IMG/VR virus record: IMGVR_UViG_3300025085_000061
Coordinates: 1 to 40,834 of that record
From: a virus
Direction: 5' to 3' (one strand)
Length of the DNA: 40,834 nt
The notes beneath the pieces are model-generated. The model was not told the origin of the DNA. It worked only from the letters and a program-made list of their open reading frames with translations, and did not search any database. Below are positions 15,501-24,328 of the stretch, one piece after another; the first letter of the stretch is position 1, and every line of letters begins with the position of its first letter. A program made the translations under genes and the position numbers.

Positions 15501-15878
15501 ATGGCACATCCAAAATTAATGACAGCACACGCTAAATACGACTTCGCAGTCGATGGTGGCGCTGCAACTACTATTGTACCAGCTAACTCTGCAATTATCC
15601 CTGATAATGCAGTTATCGTTAGATGTTATTCTGTAGTTACTACAGCAATGACAAGTGATGGTTCAGCAACTTTAGCTCTTACTACGGGAGGAGTTACTTT
15701 AAAAGCTGCAACAGCATTTGATAATGGAGCTTTTGATGATGAAGACGTAACAGAACATACTGTTGTGGACAAGACTACATCTTCAACAGGTATTCAGTTT
15801 GTAATTGCAACAGCGGCTTTAACTGCTGGTGTAGTTGAAGTATTTGTTGAGTACTATATCTCAAACATATCTGCGTAA
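15501..15878 (+). CDS. Putative capsid decoration protein, 125 aa
   Basis: A small, all-beta-looking acidic protein. The pattern ANSAIIPDNAVIVRCYSVVTTAMTSDGSATL and the ending LTAGVVEVFVEYYIS (given as separate blocks within residues 29-60 and 105-122) resembles small head-decoration or tail-fibre-tip domains seen in many marine phages. No signal peptide is present. It follows the 305-aa protein by 25 nt and ends just before a strong terminator, so the two are probably co-expressed at high level. Decoration is inferred from size, fold look and place. Confidence 0.45.
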   Translation: MAHPKLMTAHAKYDFAVDGGAATTIVPANSAIIPDNAVIVRCYSVVTTAMTSDGSATLALTTGGVTLKAATAFDNGAFDDEDVTEHTVVDKTTSSTGIQFVIATAALTAGVVEVFVEYYISNISA

Positions 15879-15897
15879 GTAGATATTTAATTTAATT

Positions 15898-15937
15898 AGA
15901 CTCACAGGGGACTTGTTTCCCCTGTAGGTCTTTTTTT
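15898..15937 (+). terminator. Strong rho-independent terminator
   Basis: CAGGGG (15905-15910) pairs with CCCCTG (15919-15924), extended outward by AGAC (15898-15901) with GTCT (15928-15931). The loop is 8 bases, and seven or more Ts follow (15931-15937). This is the clearest terminator in the window and separates the head block from the appendage block. No matching promoter is obvious between it and the next ATG at 15956. Confidence 0.9.
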
Positions 15938-15955
15938 ATAAAAATTTAAAACAAC

Positions 15956-16471
15956 ATGGCATTAAACATATCAACAACTTCTGATTGTAAAAAGATTGTA
16001 GTAACAGTTACCAACTCAGATGTAGGAGCCACTAATCAAATAAAAATTAGTGATAATGGTAATGAGTATACATATTCATTTCCGGGAGGAGCTTCTAATA
16101 CTCGTGTAGTATCTATTTCAAGTTTAGGTATTTCTTCAGCAAATGGAGGCAGTGGTATTTTTACTGTAGAGCATTTAGCAAACTCTGAGGTTTCTCAGAT
16201 AGGAGCTGTAATGCTTTCTTGTGATGTATTATGTTGTTTAGCCAAAAAAATGGAAGACTTGCTTGACTGTAACTGTGAGTGTAGTAAATGCTCAGAGGAC
16301 TTAGTTTCAGCTCAAAAAATTTATTTATTATTAAAAACTGCAGAGGCAGAGTTAGCTACTAGTTCAGGAGCTGGATCTTTAGTATCAGTAAAAGCTGTAA
16401 TAGCTAATGCAGAAAAGAAATATAACAAGGCTGTCGAAATGTGTGGCGGTCACTGCGGATGTAATTGCTAA
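15956..16471 (+). CDS. Cys-rich virion-associated protein, 171 aa
   Basis: Residues 1-80 are beta-rich (KKIVVTVTNSDVG, EYTYSFPGG). After that comes a dense cysteine region (SCDVLCCLAKKMEDLL, then C-x-C-x-C and C-x-x-C to about residue 112), a helix, and a C-terminal cluster CGGHCGCNC. The cysteine pairs suggest metal binding or cross-linking in the virion. No family is recognised. Its stop overlaps the start of the 1422-aa protein (TAATG at 16469-16473), implying the two are made and used together, perhaps as base and appendage. Confidence 0.55.
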   Translation: MALNISTTSDCKKIVVTVTNSDVGATNQIKISDNGNEYTYSFPGGASNTRVVSISSLGISSANGGSGIFTVEHLANSEVSQIGAVMLSCDVLCCLAKKMEDLLDCNCECSKCSEDLVSAQKIYLLLKTAEAELATSSGAGSLVSVKAVIANAEKKYNKAVEMCGGHCGCNC

Positions 16472-19400
16472 TGGCTACATTAAACACTTTTCATACTAGT
16501 AAATGTCTTAGAGACTCAACTGGATCAGTATTTTTGGTTCTTATATCAGGATACCAGAATCCTATTGCGAAAGTTGATTTTGGAGATCAAAAAATTGAAT
16601 TTACTGAAACTCGAAGTATTTTATCTGAAGGTAACAGTGAGATAGTTATACGTATTACAAATACTGTATCATCATCAGAAATTTATTATAATTTACTATT
16701 TGAAAGTAGAGATACTATTACAGGACGTATAGGAGTTCCTACCTCTAATAATATTTTAGCTGTACCATTTGAAACTTTAACTAGAGCTTTTTCTGTTACT
16801 CCAAATACAAAACTTAATACATATGATTTTGTAGACCTTTTAGAATACCCAAGAGAGAGTCAACAAAGACAAACTGTAATTTATCCGTCATCAAGACAGG
16901 AATATTTAGATACTAGTGATAGATCTGATTTTTATTATTTATCATCAGGAGCTTTTGCATACATTGCATCAACCTCACTACAAAATAGTTTTTTAAATAA
17001 TATTAGGTATGAACTTAAAGACGAATCTTCTGATACGCTAGGTAAATTTAAAGGAACATCTACTCCACAATCTTTATTTATATTGGCTTCTCCAGTTGTA
17101 GCTGCATCTGCAGGAGATATTAAAGGGCCTTTAATCTTTGGAGAGATAAATGTTATAGATATTCTTGACACTGGTGGACTGCCAGAAATTTTTATTTGTA
17201 AAGATCCTGCAGCTGCAAATTACATGCTTATAGGGTGTGAAGATAATTCTTTTCCTTGTACAGATGATGGGAGTGCGCACGCACAGGCTTGCGATGGTAC
17301 TACACTTACTTCTACTATAATTAATAACAGTGTGCTTCAAGGTGCACTATGTTGTACTGTAGGCTGTGAAGGCTTTAGTGTAACTACAGGGAGTATTGGA
17401 GATGCAAGTGCAAATATAGCTAACGGTACAGCAGGTTTTACTGTAGCTAACGGAGTTGCTAATTATACAGTAGTTGTAGATGATTATGAATTAAATGATG
17501 CTAATGCCGCAGGAACAGCTTTTAGTACTTCTAATACAACACAAACTGAAGATTCATTTACTATTTCATCATTATACGCAGGTACTTATGAAATAGAAGT
17601 AACAGATTCTAACGGATGTAAATCTTCTATACTTTTTACAGTACCTTTAAAAGGTGGAGGTACTAATCCAGATAATACCTACGGGTGTAAAACTGCTTCT
17701 GCTATAAATACTGATAGCGGAGCTACTAATGACTTAGACGAGCTTTGTATATTTTGTAATGCTACAACTGGTTTATTAGAATCGTCAGGTAGAAATACTT
17801 TTACAAATGATTGGGTGTTGGTTAATTCCCCAAGCACAGCAACTGCTGCAAGCTCAACTCCAGTTGGAGGAGATATTGATAATGGTACTTTAACTATTCC
17901 AACTTTAATTTTTCCAACATACGCTATATACTATGCAGCATATCAAGAAGAATATGTATTTAGCACATCAGAGTATTTTGATACGAGTAATCAAGCTAAT
18001 CCTTACACGTATAAAACATACAGATTAAATATATCTGCTCAAGATTATGGAGCTGGTTATACTGATGCATTGAATACCGGTGCAAGTACTTTAAATTTTT
18101 TAACTTCTAACGCTACCTTAGTAGATACTTCTACTAATAGTAATGGAGGTTCTGTAGAGGTAACAGGGTTAGGTCCTGGAACATATGTTACTGTTATACA
18201 ATATAACAATGATGGTACTTTAGACGGAGATGATGAAGTTGAACAGTGTTATGTTATAACAAGACCCGCTGTTGTAACACAGGGAGGATGTACAGATCCA
18301 GAAGCAAATAACTATAACGAAAGCGCTACTTTTAGTGATGGTAGTTGTAACTATGATAATACTGACACTGAAGACTGTACTGGTGAGATTATTTTAAATC
18401 CTACGTTTGAATGTGCAGATTCATTAGTAAATGGCCCTTCTATAATTTTTAGTTATCAAAATGCCTTAGATACAAATCCAGCATTAATGAATGCTGTTCA
18501 AAATGGATTTACTTTTACGCAGGGAGAAAGCGCAGGAACGTTCGTAGGTCCTACAGCTTTTAATGAAGCTCGTAGTTCTAATACTCTTGAATTTTATATA
18601 TTTTCAGAAATATTTTGTCATGATAATACTAACAATGTCGGGTATCTACCGTATTCTGTAGAAGGAAATAACACTGATCCTACGTATTACCAAGGAAACG
18701 TAAATATAAATTCTAATGGTGATAATGCAAACACCATAGAGACACAATTTATTATAGTAAATACTACTTTTGTATTTGCAGATGGGTTTGAAATTACAAG
18801 TCCGTCGTCTTTAAGTAATTTTCTTAATCCTAATTCTAATGCAGGTGTTAGTCTTAGTGCTAATCTTCTATCGCAACATGGTGGTTTAGTTTCTACATCA
18901 TATTCTTATAATTTTGGTACTTTTAATGTGTGGGAATATACCTACCAATCTGAGCCATATGTTTTAAGTCAAGAGGAAATTGATTTAATAAATGATTGTG
19001 TTTTTGATACTCCAAGTAGTAGAGAGTGTACAGATATTCTAGCAAATAACTACTGTTGCCCAGTTGGTACAGAAAATGTTATATCAGATAATAATCTTTG
19101 TACATATGACGAAGAAGAAGAAGATATTGTAGGATGTATGGATATAACTGCCATTAACTATAATGCGGCAGCAACCATAGCTGATAATTCTCTTTGTATT
19201 TATCCAGAGTTAGGTAAATGGATATGTAAGACTCCAGGAAATTGTCAGTATGAAGCAGATGCAGTTGAAGGCTATGCAACAGAAGCAGAGTGTATTCAAA
19301 ATTGTGCTGGAGATGACCCTACAGACTGTGATGAATTAAATACATTTGTAAATGATTCTGGTTATACTCTTGGCATTACATCTACTAATGCTCCTACAAG

Positions 19401-20739
19401 CTATACTACTTTAGATTCAAACGGAGAACCTTGTGATTATACAGCACCAGGATCAGTAACAATAACAATACCAAGTGTAACAGAACTTAATAATAGTATT
19501 GATAATCCATTAGGTGTATACTATTATATACTTGCTACTTCAACTAATTCTACAGGGCAAACTATTTACACTGGTAGTTATATGCCTGGGGGACTAGGAA
19601 TATTAGGAGCAGGAGGATTTGGGATACCAGGCTCAGGAGAGTATTTAGAGGCTGCGACAAATCCAACTCATACATTAAACTTAAATCCAGGAGTTTGGAA
19701 TTTAAGTGTTATATTTACTACAGATGCATATACTAATAATGCAGGACTTGTTAACGTTAGTAATGTTAATTGTAACGAAAGTTTTAATGACTCAGTTCTT
19801 ATATCTAAAGATGATTGTAATGAAGATGTAGATCCAGTAATATATGGATGTACTGACCCTAATGCTGAAAATTATAATGCATCTGCAGGTTATGATGATA
19901 ACTCTTGTACATATCCATGTTTAGATTGTAATGGTGAATGTCCTTGTATTGATGGAACCTACAGTGTAGATTGCTGTACTCCAATTTTAGTATCAGGTTG
20001 TACAGATAGTACAGCTGTTAACTTTGATGCTTTTGCAACATATCCATGTAATGATAATAATAGCTGTTGTCAATATCCAACAGATAATCCTGGTACAGCT
20101 GGAACATCAGTAATACCAGCCTGCATACCTTCATCTATAAACGAAATACTAGATTATAATGCAGAATGTATTAGCAGATCAGGTAATAGATTTTACACTA
20201 AACTTCTTACAGGTTTAGCAGATGACTGCTCTACAATGGAAGCTTGGAAGATGATTATCATTCAAGAGATACTAAGTGTGAGAGGATTACCTTGTATATA
20301 TAACTGTTCTGATTCTGGTTCTCCAGCTCTTAGCGATGTAATTACAAATTGCGAAGAAGTTTGGACAGAGGGAGGAGCAATAATATGGAGCCCAGTAGTA
20401 GCCCTTTCTTTAGGGATAGGATCTTCTGTGCAGAGAGATGGAAAAATATTTATAGCAGTATCTAGTAGTGGTCTTGATATAGATCCACTTAACTCTATAT
20501 CTACTAATACTGTAACTACAGGATGGAAGCTTTGTACAAATGTAGCGGCCCCTGCAGATAATTCGGATTATTTAGAAAAATTTATTAGCTTTGCAAGAAG
20601 CTATTGTAAAGATTGTGGAATTCCTCCTTACTTACAGGAAACACAGAAAAATACAGAAGTATCAGATAACTTCACAATAGGTGGGTCATCATTAACTAAC
20701 AATGGAGTTTCTTTTGGAGACGAAAACCTTCCCAGATAA
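16471..20739 (+). CDS. Giant Cys-rich repeat protein, probable appendage/adhesin, 1422 aa
   Basis: I choose the ATG at 16471, which overlaps the upstream stop, over an in-frame TTG at 16465. There is no signal peptide. The N-terminal about 230 residues are beta-rich and may anchor to the virion. A segment near 17578-17646 (AGTYEIEVTDSNGCKSS) resembles a SprB repeat of flavobacterial gliding adhesins. At least four repeats of the form G-C-(T/M)-D...N-Y/F...S-C lie at about 18286-18350, 19132-19203, 19850-19915 and 19996-20070, with a degenerate copy at 17194-17255. Such repeats are common in marine Bacteroidota surface proteins. The C-terminal 200 residues (AWKMIIIQEILSVRG onward) form a separate non-repeat domain. 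A host-contact fibre or tailspike is inferred. Confidence 0.65.
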   Translation: MATLNTFHTSKCLRDSTGSVFLVLISGYQNPIAKVDFGDQKIEFTETRSILSEGNSEIVIRITNTVSSSEIYYNLLFESRDTITGRIGVPTSNNILAVPFETLTRAFSVTPNTKLNTYDFVDLLEYPRESQQRQTVIYPSSRQEYLDTSDRSDFYYLSSGAFAYIASTSLQNSFLNNIRYELKDESSDTLGKFKGTSTPQSLFILASPVVAASAGDIKGPLIFGEINVIDILDTGGLPEIFICKDPAAANYMLIGCEDNSFPCTDDGSAHAQACDGTTLTSTIINNSVLQGALCCTVGCEGFSVTTGSIGDASANIANGTAGFTVANGVANYTVVVDDYELNDANAAGTAFSTSNTTQTEDSFTISSLYAGTYEIEVTDSNGCKSSILFTVPLKGGGTNPDNTYGCKTASAINTDSGATNDLDELCIFCNATTGLLESSGRNTFTNDWVLVNSPSTATAASSTPVGGDIDNGTLTIPTLIFPTYAIYYAAYQEEYVFSTSEYFDTSNQANPYTYKTYRLNISAQDYGAGYTDALNTGASTLNFLTSNATLVDTSTNSNGGSVEVTGLGPGTYVTVIQYNNDGTLDGDDEVEQCYVITRPAVVTQGGCTDPEANNYNESATFSDGSCNYDNTDTEDCTGEIILNPTFECADSLVNGPSIIFSYQNALDTNPALMNAVQNGFTFTQGESAGTFVGPTAFNEARSSNTLEFYIFSEIFCHDNTNNVGYLPYSVEGNNTDPTYYQGNVNINSNGDNANTIETQFIIVNTTFVFADGFEITSPSSLSNFLNPNSNAGVSLSANLLSQHGGLVSTSYSYNFGTFNVWEYTYQSEPYVLSQEEIDLINDCVFDTPSSRECTDILANNYCCPVGTENVISDNNLCTYDEEEEDIVGCMDITAINYNAAATIADNSLCIYPELGKWICKTPGNCQYEADAVEGYATEAECIQNCAGDDPTDCDELNTFVNDSGYTLGITSTNAPTSYTTLDSNGEPCDYTAPGSVTITIPSVTELNNSIDNPLGVYYYILATSTNSTGQTIYTGSYMPGGLGILGAGGFGIPGSGEYLEAATNPTHTLNLNPGVWNLSVIFTTDAYTNNAGLVNVSNVNCNESFNDSVLISKDDCNEDVDPVIYGCTDPNAENYNASAGYDDNSCTYPCLDCNGECPCIDGTYSVDCCTPILVSGCTDSTAVNFDAFATYPCNDNNSCCQYPTDNPGTAGTSVIPACIPSSINEILDYNAECISRSGNRFYTKLLTGLADDCSTMEAWKMIIIQEILSVRGLPCIYNCSDSGSPALSDVITNCEEVWTEGGAIIWSPVVALSLGIGSSVQRDGKIFIAVSSSGLDIDPLNSISTNTVTTGWKLCTNVAAPADNSDYLEKFISFARSYCKDCGIPPYLQETQKNTEVSDNFTIGGSSLTNNGVSFGDENLPR

Positions 20740-20763
20740 CTCAAATAATAAAATAAAAATACA

Positions 20764-22227
20764 ATGGCAGAAATAACATCACTATCAACGCTTTCAAAAA
20801 CAAATGCATTAGCTACAGATTTTCTATTAGTAGCTAACTCAAGTACAAAAGCGGCAAGAAAGTTTCAACTAACTAGTTTATATCCTACAGTATCTACAGC
20901 AGGAACTAGTTCTGAAACTATATATACAAGTGCAACTCTTACAAACAAAAATCAAATTGTATTTAAAGGAATAGCATCTGGAGATACAGGACTGTTAACA
21001 GTAGCAACAACTTCTAATAATGTTGTATTAACTGTACTAGAAGCAGGAATAGATCTTAGTCTTTGTAATAATGCAACATCAGGATTTATATCTGGCATAG
21101 ATTTTACAGGAACTGTTACAGGAGAATGTGGAGTTACAAACGGAGGTACAGGATTATCTACAATAACTAAAGGATCTTTATTGTATGCAAGTGCAGATGA
21201 TACGATTGCAGCTACAACAGCAATGTCTACAGATGGACAGCTACTTATAGGTAATGCAACTAATGGTTATCCATCAGTAGCAAGACTTACAGCTGGTACT
21301 AATATGACTGTTACTAATGGTGCAGGAGCAATTACTTTAGCAGCATCTTTGACTACACTTACTGCAAACCTAGATACAGCTTCTTATAATATTGATCTAA
21401 ATACAAATTACATTAGTGGAGACGGATCTGACAGAGGTATATATGTACATACTAACGGTAGAGTAATTCTTAATGACGCTGGTTCTACTATAACTACAGG
21501 AGAAGCTACAGGTCAATTAAACATACAAGGATCTACTGCATCAGCAATAACTATTGGTAATACTGCAGCATATCAATCAACATACACAATTGGTAACGTT
21601 ACATCTGCTTCAGGTGTGGCAGGAGCTGCATTAAGTATATCTTCAGCTACAGCAGGTGGGGGTAACTTTGCAGGTGGAGCTTTAAGTTTACTAGCAGGTG
21701 CAGGTACAGGTTCAGGCGCGGGTGGTTCATTAACATTAGCAGCAGGAGACGCAGCTAGTGGTACTGCAGGTAGTGTTCTTTTAAGAACATATACTGCGGG
21801 AGGAGCACTAACTACAGCATTAACTGCAGATACTGCACAAGATGTTACAGTAAATGCAGGTAATTTAATTATTACTGGAGCTACAAAAGGTATTGTACAT
21901 ACTAATAGTGGTACAGTAACTCAATCAAGTGATCATACTACAGGAGTAACACTAAACACTACTTCTGGTGTAATTACACTAGCAGCAGTAGCTTTAAATG
22001 CTGCGACTAACGCAGAGTTTACATTTACAAATAGTACAATACAAGCAGATTCTGTAATTTTGATAACAGTGCAAGATGATAATACAACAAATAACGCACA
22101 ACTTACTGCAGCTTTAGTTGGTGTCGATGATGGACATTGTGAAATAAGTATACATAATCCAGCGGCAACAGGAGCAACTTCTACAACAGCAAGTAAAATT
22201 CACTTTTTAGTGATAAATAATAGCTAA
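20764..22227 (+). CDS. Fibre protein, 487 aa
   Basis: The low-complexity Gly/Ala/Thr/Ser sequence is typical of trimeric phage fibres. The N-terminus (TSLSTLSKTNALATDFLLVANSS) resembles fibre attachment segments. Residues about 120-150 contain NGGTGLSTITKG, a fibre repeat also found in the protein at 27545. Residues about 290-345 are a glycine-rich beta-helix-like stretch (AGGALSLLAGAGTGSGAGG). The C-terminal about 90 residues (NATNAEFTFTNSTIQADS, SKIHFLVINNS) look like a compact terminal domain. It may be a head or tail fibre. No signal peptide or enzyme motif is visible. Confidence 0.65.
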   Translation: MAEITSLSTLSKTNALATDFLLVANSSTKAARKFQLTSLYPTVSTAGTSSETIYTSATLTNKNQIVFKGIASGDTGLLTVATTSNNVVLTVLEAGIDLSLCNNATSGFISGIDFTGTVTGECGVTNGGTGLSTITKGSLLYASADDTIAATTAMSTDGQLLIGNATNGYPSVARLTAGTNMTVTNGAGAITLAASLTTLTANLDTASYNIDLNTNYISGDGSDRGIYVHTNGRVILNDAGSTITTGEATGQLNIQGSTASAITIGNTAAYQSTYTIGNVTSASGVAGAALSISSATAGGGNFAGGALSLLAGAGTGSGAGGSLTLAAGDAASGTAGSVLLRTYTAGGALTTALTADTAQDVTVNAGNLIITGATKGIVHTNSGTVTQSSDHTTGVTLNTTSGVITLAAVALNAATNAEFTFTNSTIQADSVILITVQDDNTTNNAQLTAALVGVDDGHCEISIHNPAATGATSTTASKIHFLVINNS

Positions 22228-22252
22228 TATTAACCAATCAATTATATAGACA

Positions 22253-22654
22253 ATGAAAGTAAAAATGAAAAATGGTGAGTTTGTTGAGTTATTCAACGGA
22301 TTAACCTCAGTACAAAAACTAAAAGGAGTTAAGTTAGGACTGTTAGTTTCTAAGAACATTAGAATCATACAGGAAGAACTTAAAGATATTGAAGAAGCTA
22401 GTAAGCCTTCAGATGACTTTTTAGAATTATCTCAGAAAGTTCAGATTCTTATGAATCAAGATAAAAAAGATGAGATTGCTGACCTTGAAAAAGAGAATGC
22501 AGAACTAGTACAATCTAGAAAAGATCAGTTAGAAGAAGTAGATAAACTTTTACTTGAAGAAACTGAAATTGAATTACATGCAATACCAGAAGACTGTTTA
22601 CCAACAGATATTACTGGAGAGCAAATTATTAATATTGACAAGATTATAGAATAG
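22253..22654 (+). CDS. Hypothetical coiled-coil protein, 133 aa
   Basis: Not recognised. The N-terminus (MKVKMKNGEFVELFNGL) is a short strand pair. The rest is charged helix with heptad-like stretches (about 75-110: EIADLEKENAELVQSRKDQLEEVDK, described by position). There is no TM segment. It sits between the fibre and the exported-protein cassette. An assembly chaperone for a fibre would fit the size and position, but nothing in the sequence proves it. Confidence 0.5.
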   Translation: MKVKMKNGEFVELFNGLTSVQKLKGVKLGLLVSKNIRIIQEELKDIEEASKPSDDFLELSQKVQILMNQDKKDEIADLEKENAELVQSRKDQLEEVDKLLLEETEIELHAIPEDCLPTDITGEQIINIDKIIE

Positions 22655-22658
22655 TAAA

Positions 22659-23696
22659 ATGAAATTAAGAATTTTTATATTTTTATTTTTAGCATTTTTT
22701 GCAAATACAGTAGATGCACAACTTAAAAAACCATTTAAGTTTTCTACTTTTTACATAGCAGCTAATGGTGGTACATCACTAGCAGATGAAAATATATATT
22801 CTGTAAACAATAGTTATTTAGGGGTAGACACAGTTCTAACCCCTTTTGACTATTCATTAACATTAGGTATTCGTAAGATAAAAAGATTTGGGTACGAGGA
22901 TAGAAGAACATTTAAAGATGGTACAGAAGCTGCTTATGGAGATGCTGCTACTATTGGACTTTCTCCTTTTGAGTATTTATTTGAAGTAGACTATAGAAGA
23001 CAAGAAGGAATAGAATACCTAGATCAACAACACTTTATGAGATATGTAAAGCCAGTATGGATGGCAAAGGTTGCATATATCAAAGAAGGGTTTGCTGACA
23101 TAGAGTATTTTGAATCTACACAAAGACTAAGATTAAACGGTAAAAAGAAACTATCATTTAATATTGGAGCTGCACAAAGATTGGCAGAACCATACGGTTT
23201 TGATCCATTAGAAGAATGGTTGATAGCTTCAGGACAACTACACTATACTTGTTTAGCAATTGAAGAAGGTTACAGCGTAGATGTATACGAATCTGAGTAT
23301 AGAGATCCAAACGGTAATTTAGTAGCGGAAAACGCAACTGTATGGAATCAGGTTGTTATACCTGAAATGCTAAATGATTACGTAGAAAAGAAAAAGAATG
23401 AGTTAGACAATCAATGGCAATACTCTTTGGTAGTAGGATTTGATTTTTATCATTACAAAAAGAATTTTTGGTTACACTCTTGGGGTAACCTAATGCCTTA
23501 TCACTATGATGGTGGAGGTGAATATTCATATCACAACTTTAACGATGGAGAACAGTGGTATGACTACTCAGGAGGATTGATCTTTGGATACAACCTAAAC
23601 AGAAATGTTGGTTGTTTTATAGAAGGTAAATATAACAAGTACTGGAATAGAGAATGGTACGATTTTAAATTTGGTGTAAACTACAGAATATTTTAA
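22659..23696 (+). CDS. Exported outer-membrane beta-barrel-like protein, 345 aa
   Basis: The first 20 residues are a clear Sec signal peptide (MKLRIFIFLFLAFFANTVDA), with cleavage expected before Gln21. The mature part is rich in aromatic residues in alternating strands (SLTLGIRKIKRFGYED, SLVVGFDFYHYKKNFW, GGLIFGYNLNR). It ends in Phe (FGVNYRIF), the usual C-terminal signature of outer-membrane barrels. Acidic, aromatic segments (about 275-300) may be extracellular loops. No known enzyme motif is visible. A phage-encoded outer-membrane protein could alter receptors or block superinfection. A virion role is also possible, because the genes on either side are structural. Confidence 0.6.
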   Translation: MKLRIFIFLFLAFFANTVDAQLKKPFKFSTFYIAANGGTSLADENIYSVNNSYLGVDTVLTPFDYSLTLGIRKIKRFGYEDRRTFKDGTEAAYGDAATIGLSPFEYLFEVDYRRQEGIEYLDQQHFMRYVKPVWMAKVAYIKEGFADIEYFESTQRLRLNGKKKLSFNIGAAQRLAEPYGFDPLEEWLIASGQLHYTCLAIEEGYSVDVYESEYRDPNGNLVAENATVWNQVVIPEMLNDYVEKKKNELDNQWQYSLVVGFDFYHYKKNFWLHSWGNLMPYHYDGGGEYSYHNFNDGEQWYDYSGGLIFGYNLNRNVGCFIEGKYNKYWNREWYDFKFGVNYRIF

Positions 23697-23699
23697 ACA

Positions 23700-23975
23700 A
23701 TGGCAAAAGAACTAAACGAAGAAACAGGGTTCAATATAAGTGTAAAAACATTAATAGGCATAGGCTTTGCAATGGCAACTTTAATAGGTATGTGGTTTAC
23801 GCTACAAGCAGACATAGCAGAAGCAAAAGAGCTTCCTAAACCAGAGATTTCTAAAATGGAGTTTAATATGAAAGATGTTAATATACGTCAGTCTATTAAG
23901 AATACAGAGAAAAATGTGGAAAAGTTAGAAGAACGAATGATTCGCATGGAGGACAAAATTGATGCATTAAGATAA
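23700..23975 (+). CDS. One-TM coiled-coil membrane protein (holin- or spanin-like), 91 aa
   Basis: One TM helix (LIGIGFAMATLIGMWFTL, about residues 18-35) is followed by a charged coiled coil to the C-terminus (about 60-90). That shape fits an inner-membrane spanin or a small membrane accessory protein. A holin usually has a shorter soluble tail. It lies 3 nt after the outer-membrane-like gene, and its stop overlaps the next start by 1 nt, so expression is coupled within the export cassette. Topology is seen; the function is inferred. Confidence 0.55.
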   Translation: MAKELNEETGFNISVKTLIGIGFAMATLIGMWFTLQADIAEAKELPKPEISKMEFNMKDVNIRQSIKNTEKNVEKLEERMIRMEDKIDALR

Positions 23976-24328
23976 TGAAAAAGATAGCAGAATGGAAGAT
24001 ATTTGGAATGTACTTGTTAGTATTATTTTTATTGGTAGCCTCGCATACTGCTTTTTCTCAGGTAAAAGTAATTCACTTTAATGCTGACTTTAATTCAGCT
24101 AATGATGTAGTTTGGTTCTCAAAATTAAAGGAATGTGATAGACAAACACTTTTGATAGAACAAAATGATAATCAAACTAAATACGAAATAGCTATTGTAC
24201 CAACAATAGTAGTGTTTGATGATGGTGAAGAAGTAAAAAGATTTCAAGCAGACATAAGTTTTAAAATGGCTGCTACAAGAAAAGAGGTACAAGAATATAT
24301 TGATGAATTAATAATAAGCAAATTTTAA
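23975..24328 (+). CDS. Exported thioredoxin-fold protein lacking CxxC, 117 aa
   Basis: A signal peptide or anchor spans residues 1-28 (cleavage expected before Gln29). The mature part follows a thioredoxin pattern. The strand VKVIHFNADF is followed by helix DVVWFSKLK, and AIVPTIVVFDDGEEVKRF (about 73-90) carries the cis-Pro loop (Pro76) and the last two strands. The redox motif is absent: the expected CxxC position (about 40-43) reads N-S-A-N. The only cysteine of the mature chain is at 54. It is therefore unlikely to be a disulfide oxidoreductase; a binding or chaperone role in the periplasm is more likely. Both ends overlap neighbouring genes by 1 nt. Confidence 0.65.
   Translation: MKKIAEWKIFGMYLLVLFLLVASHTAFSQVKVIHFNADFNSANDVVWFSKLKECDRQTLLIEQNDNQTKYEIAIVPTIVVFDDGEEVKRFQADISFKMAATRKEVQEYIDELIISKF

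Noticed and set aside
12402-15955. Programmed frameshift for a tail chaperone
   Set aside because: I saw no slippery heptamer with overlapping frames between short tail genes; the crAss-like podovirus-type tail also needs no such chaperone pair.
16465-16470. TTG start six bases before the 1422-aa gene's ATG
   Set aside because: The ATG at 16471 gives the TAATG overlap seen at several other junctions here and is the more usual start.
23700-23975. Firm assignment as holin
   Set aside because: One TM with a long coiled coil fits spanin or other membrane anchors equally well, so only a tentative label is given.
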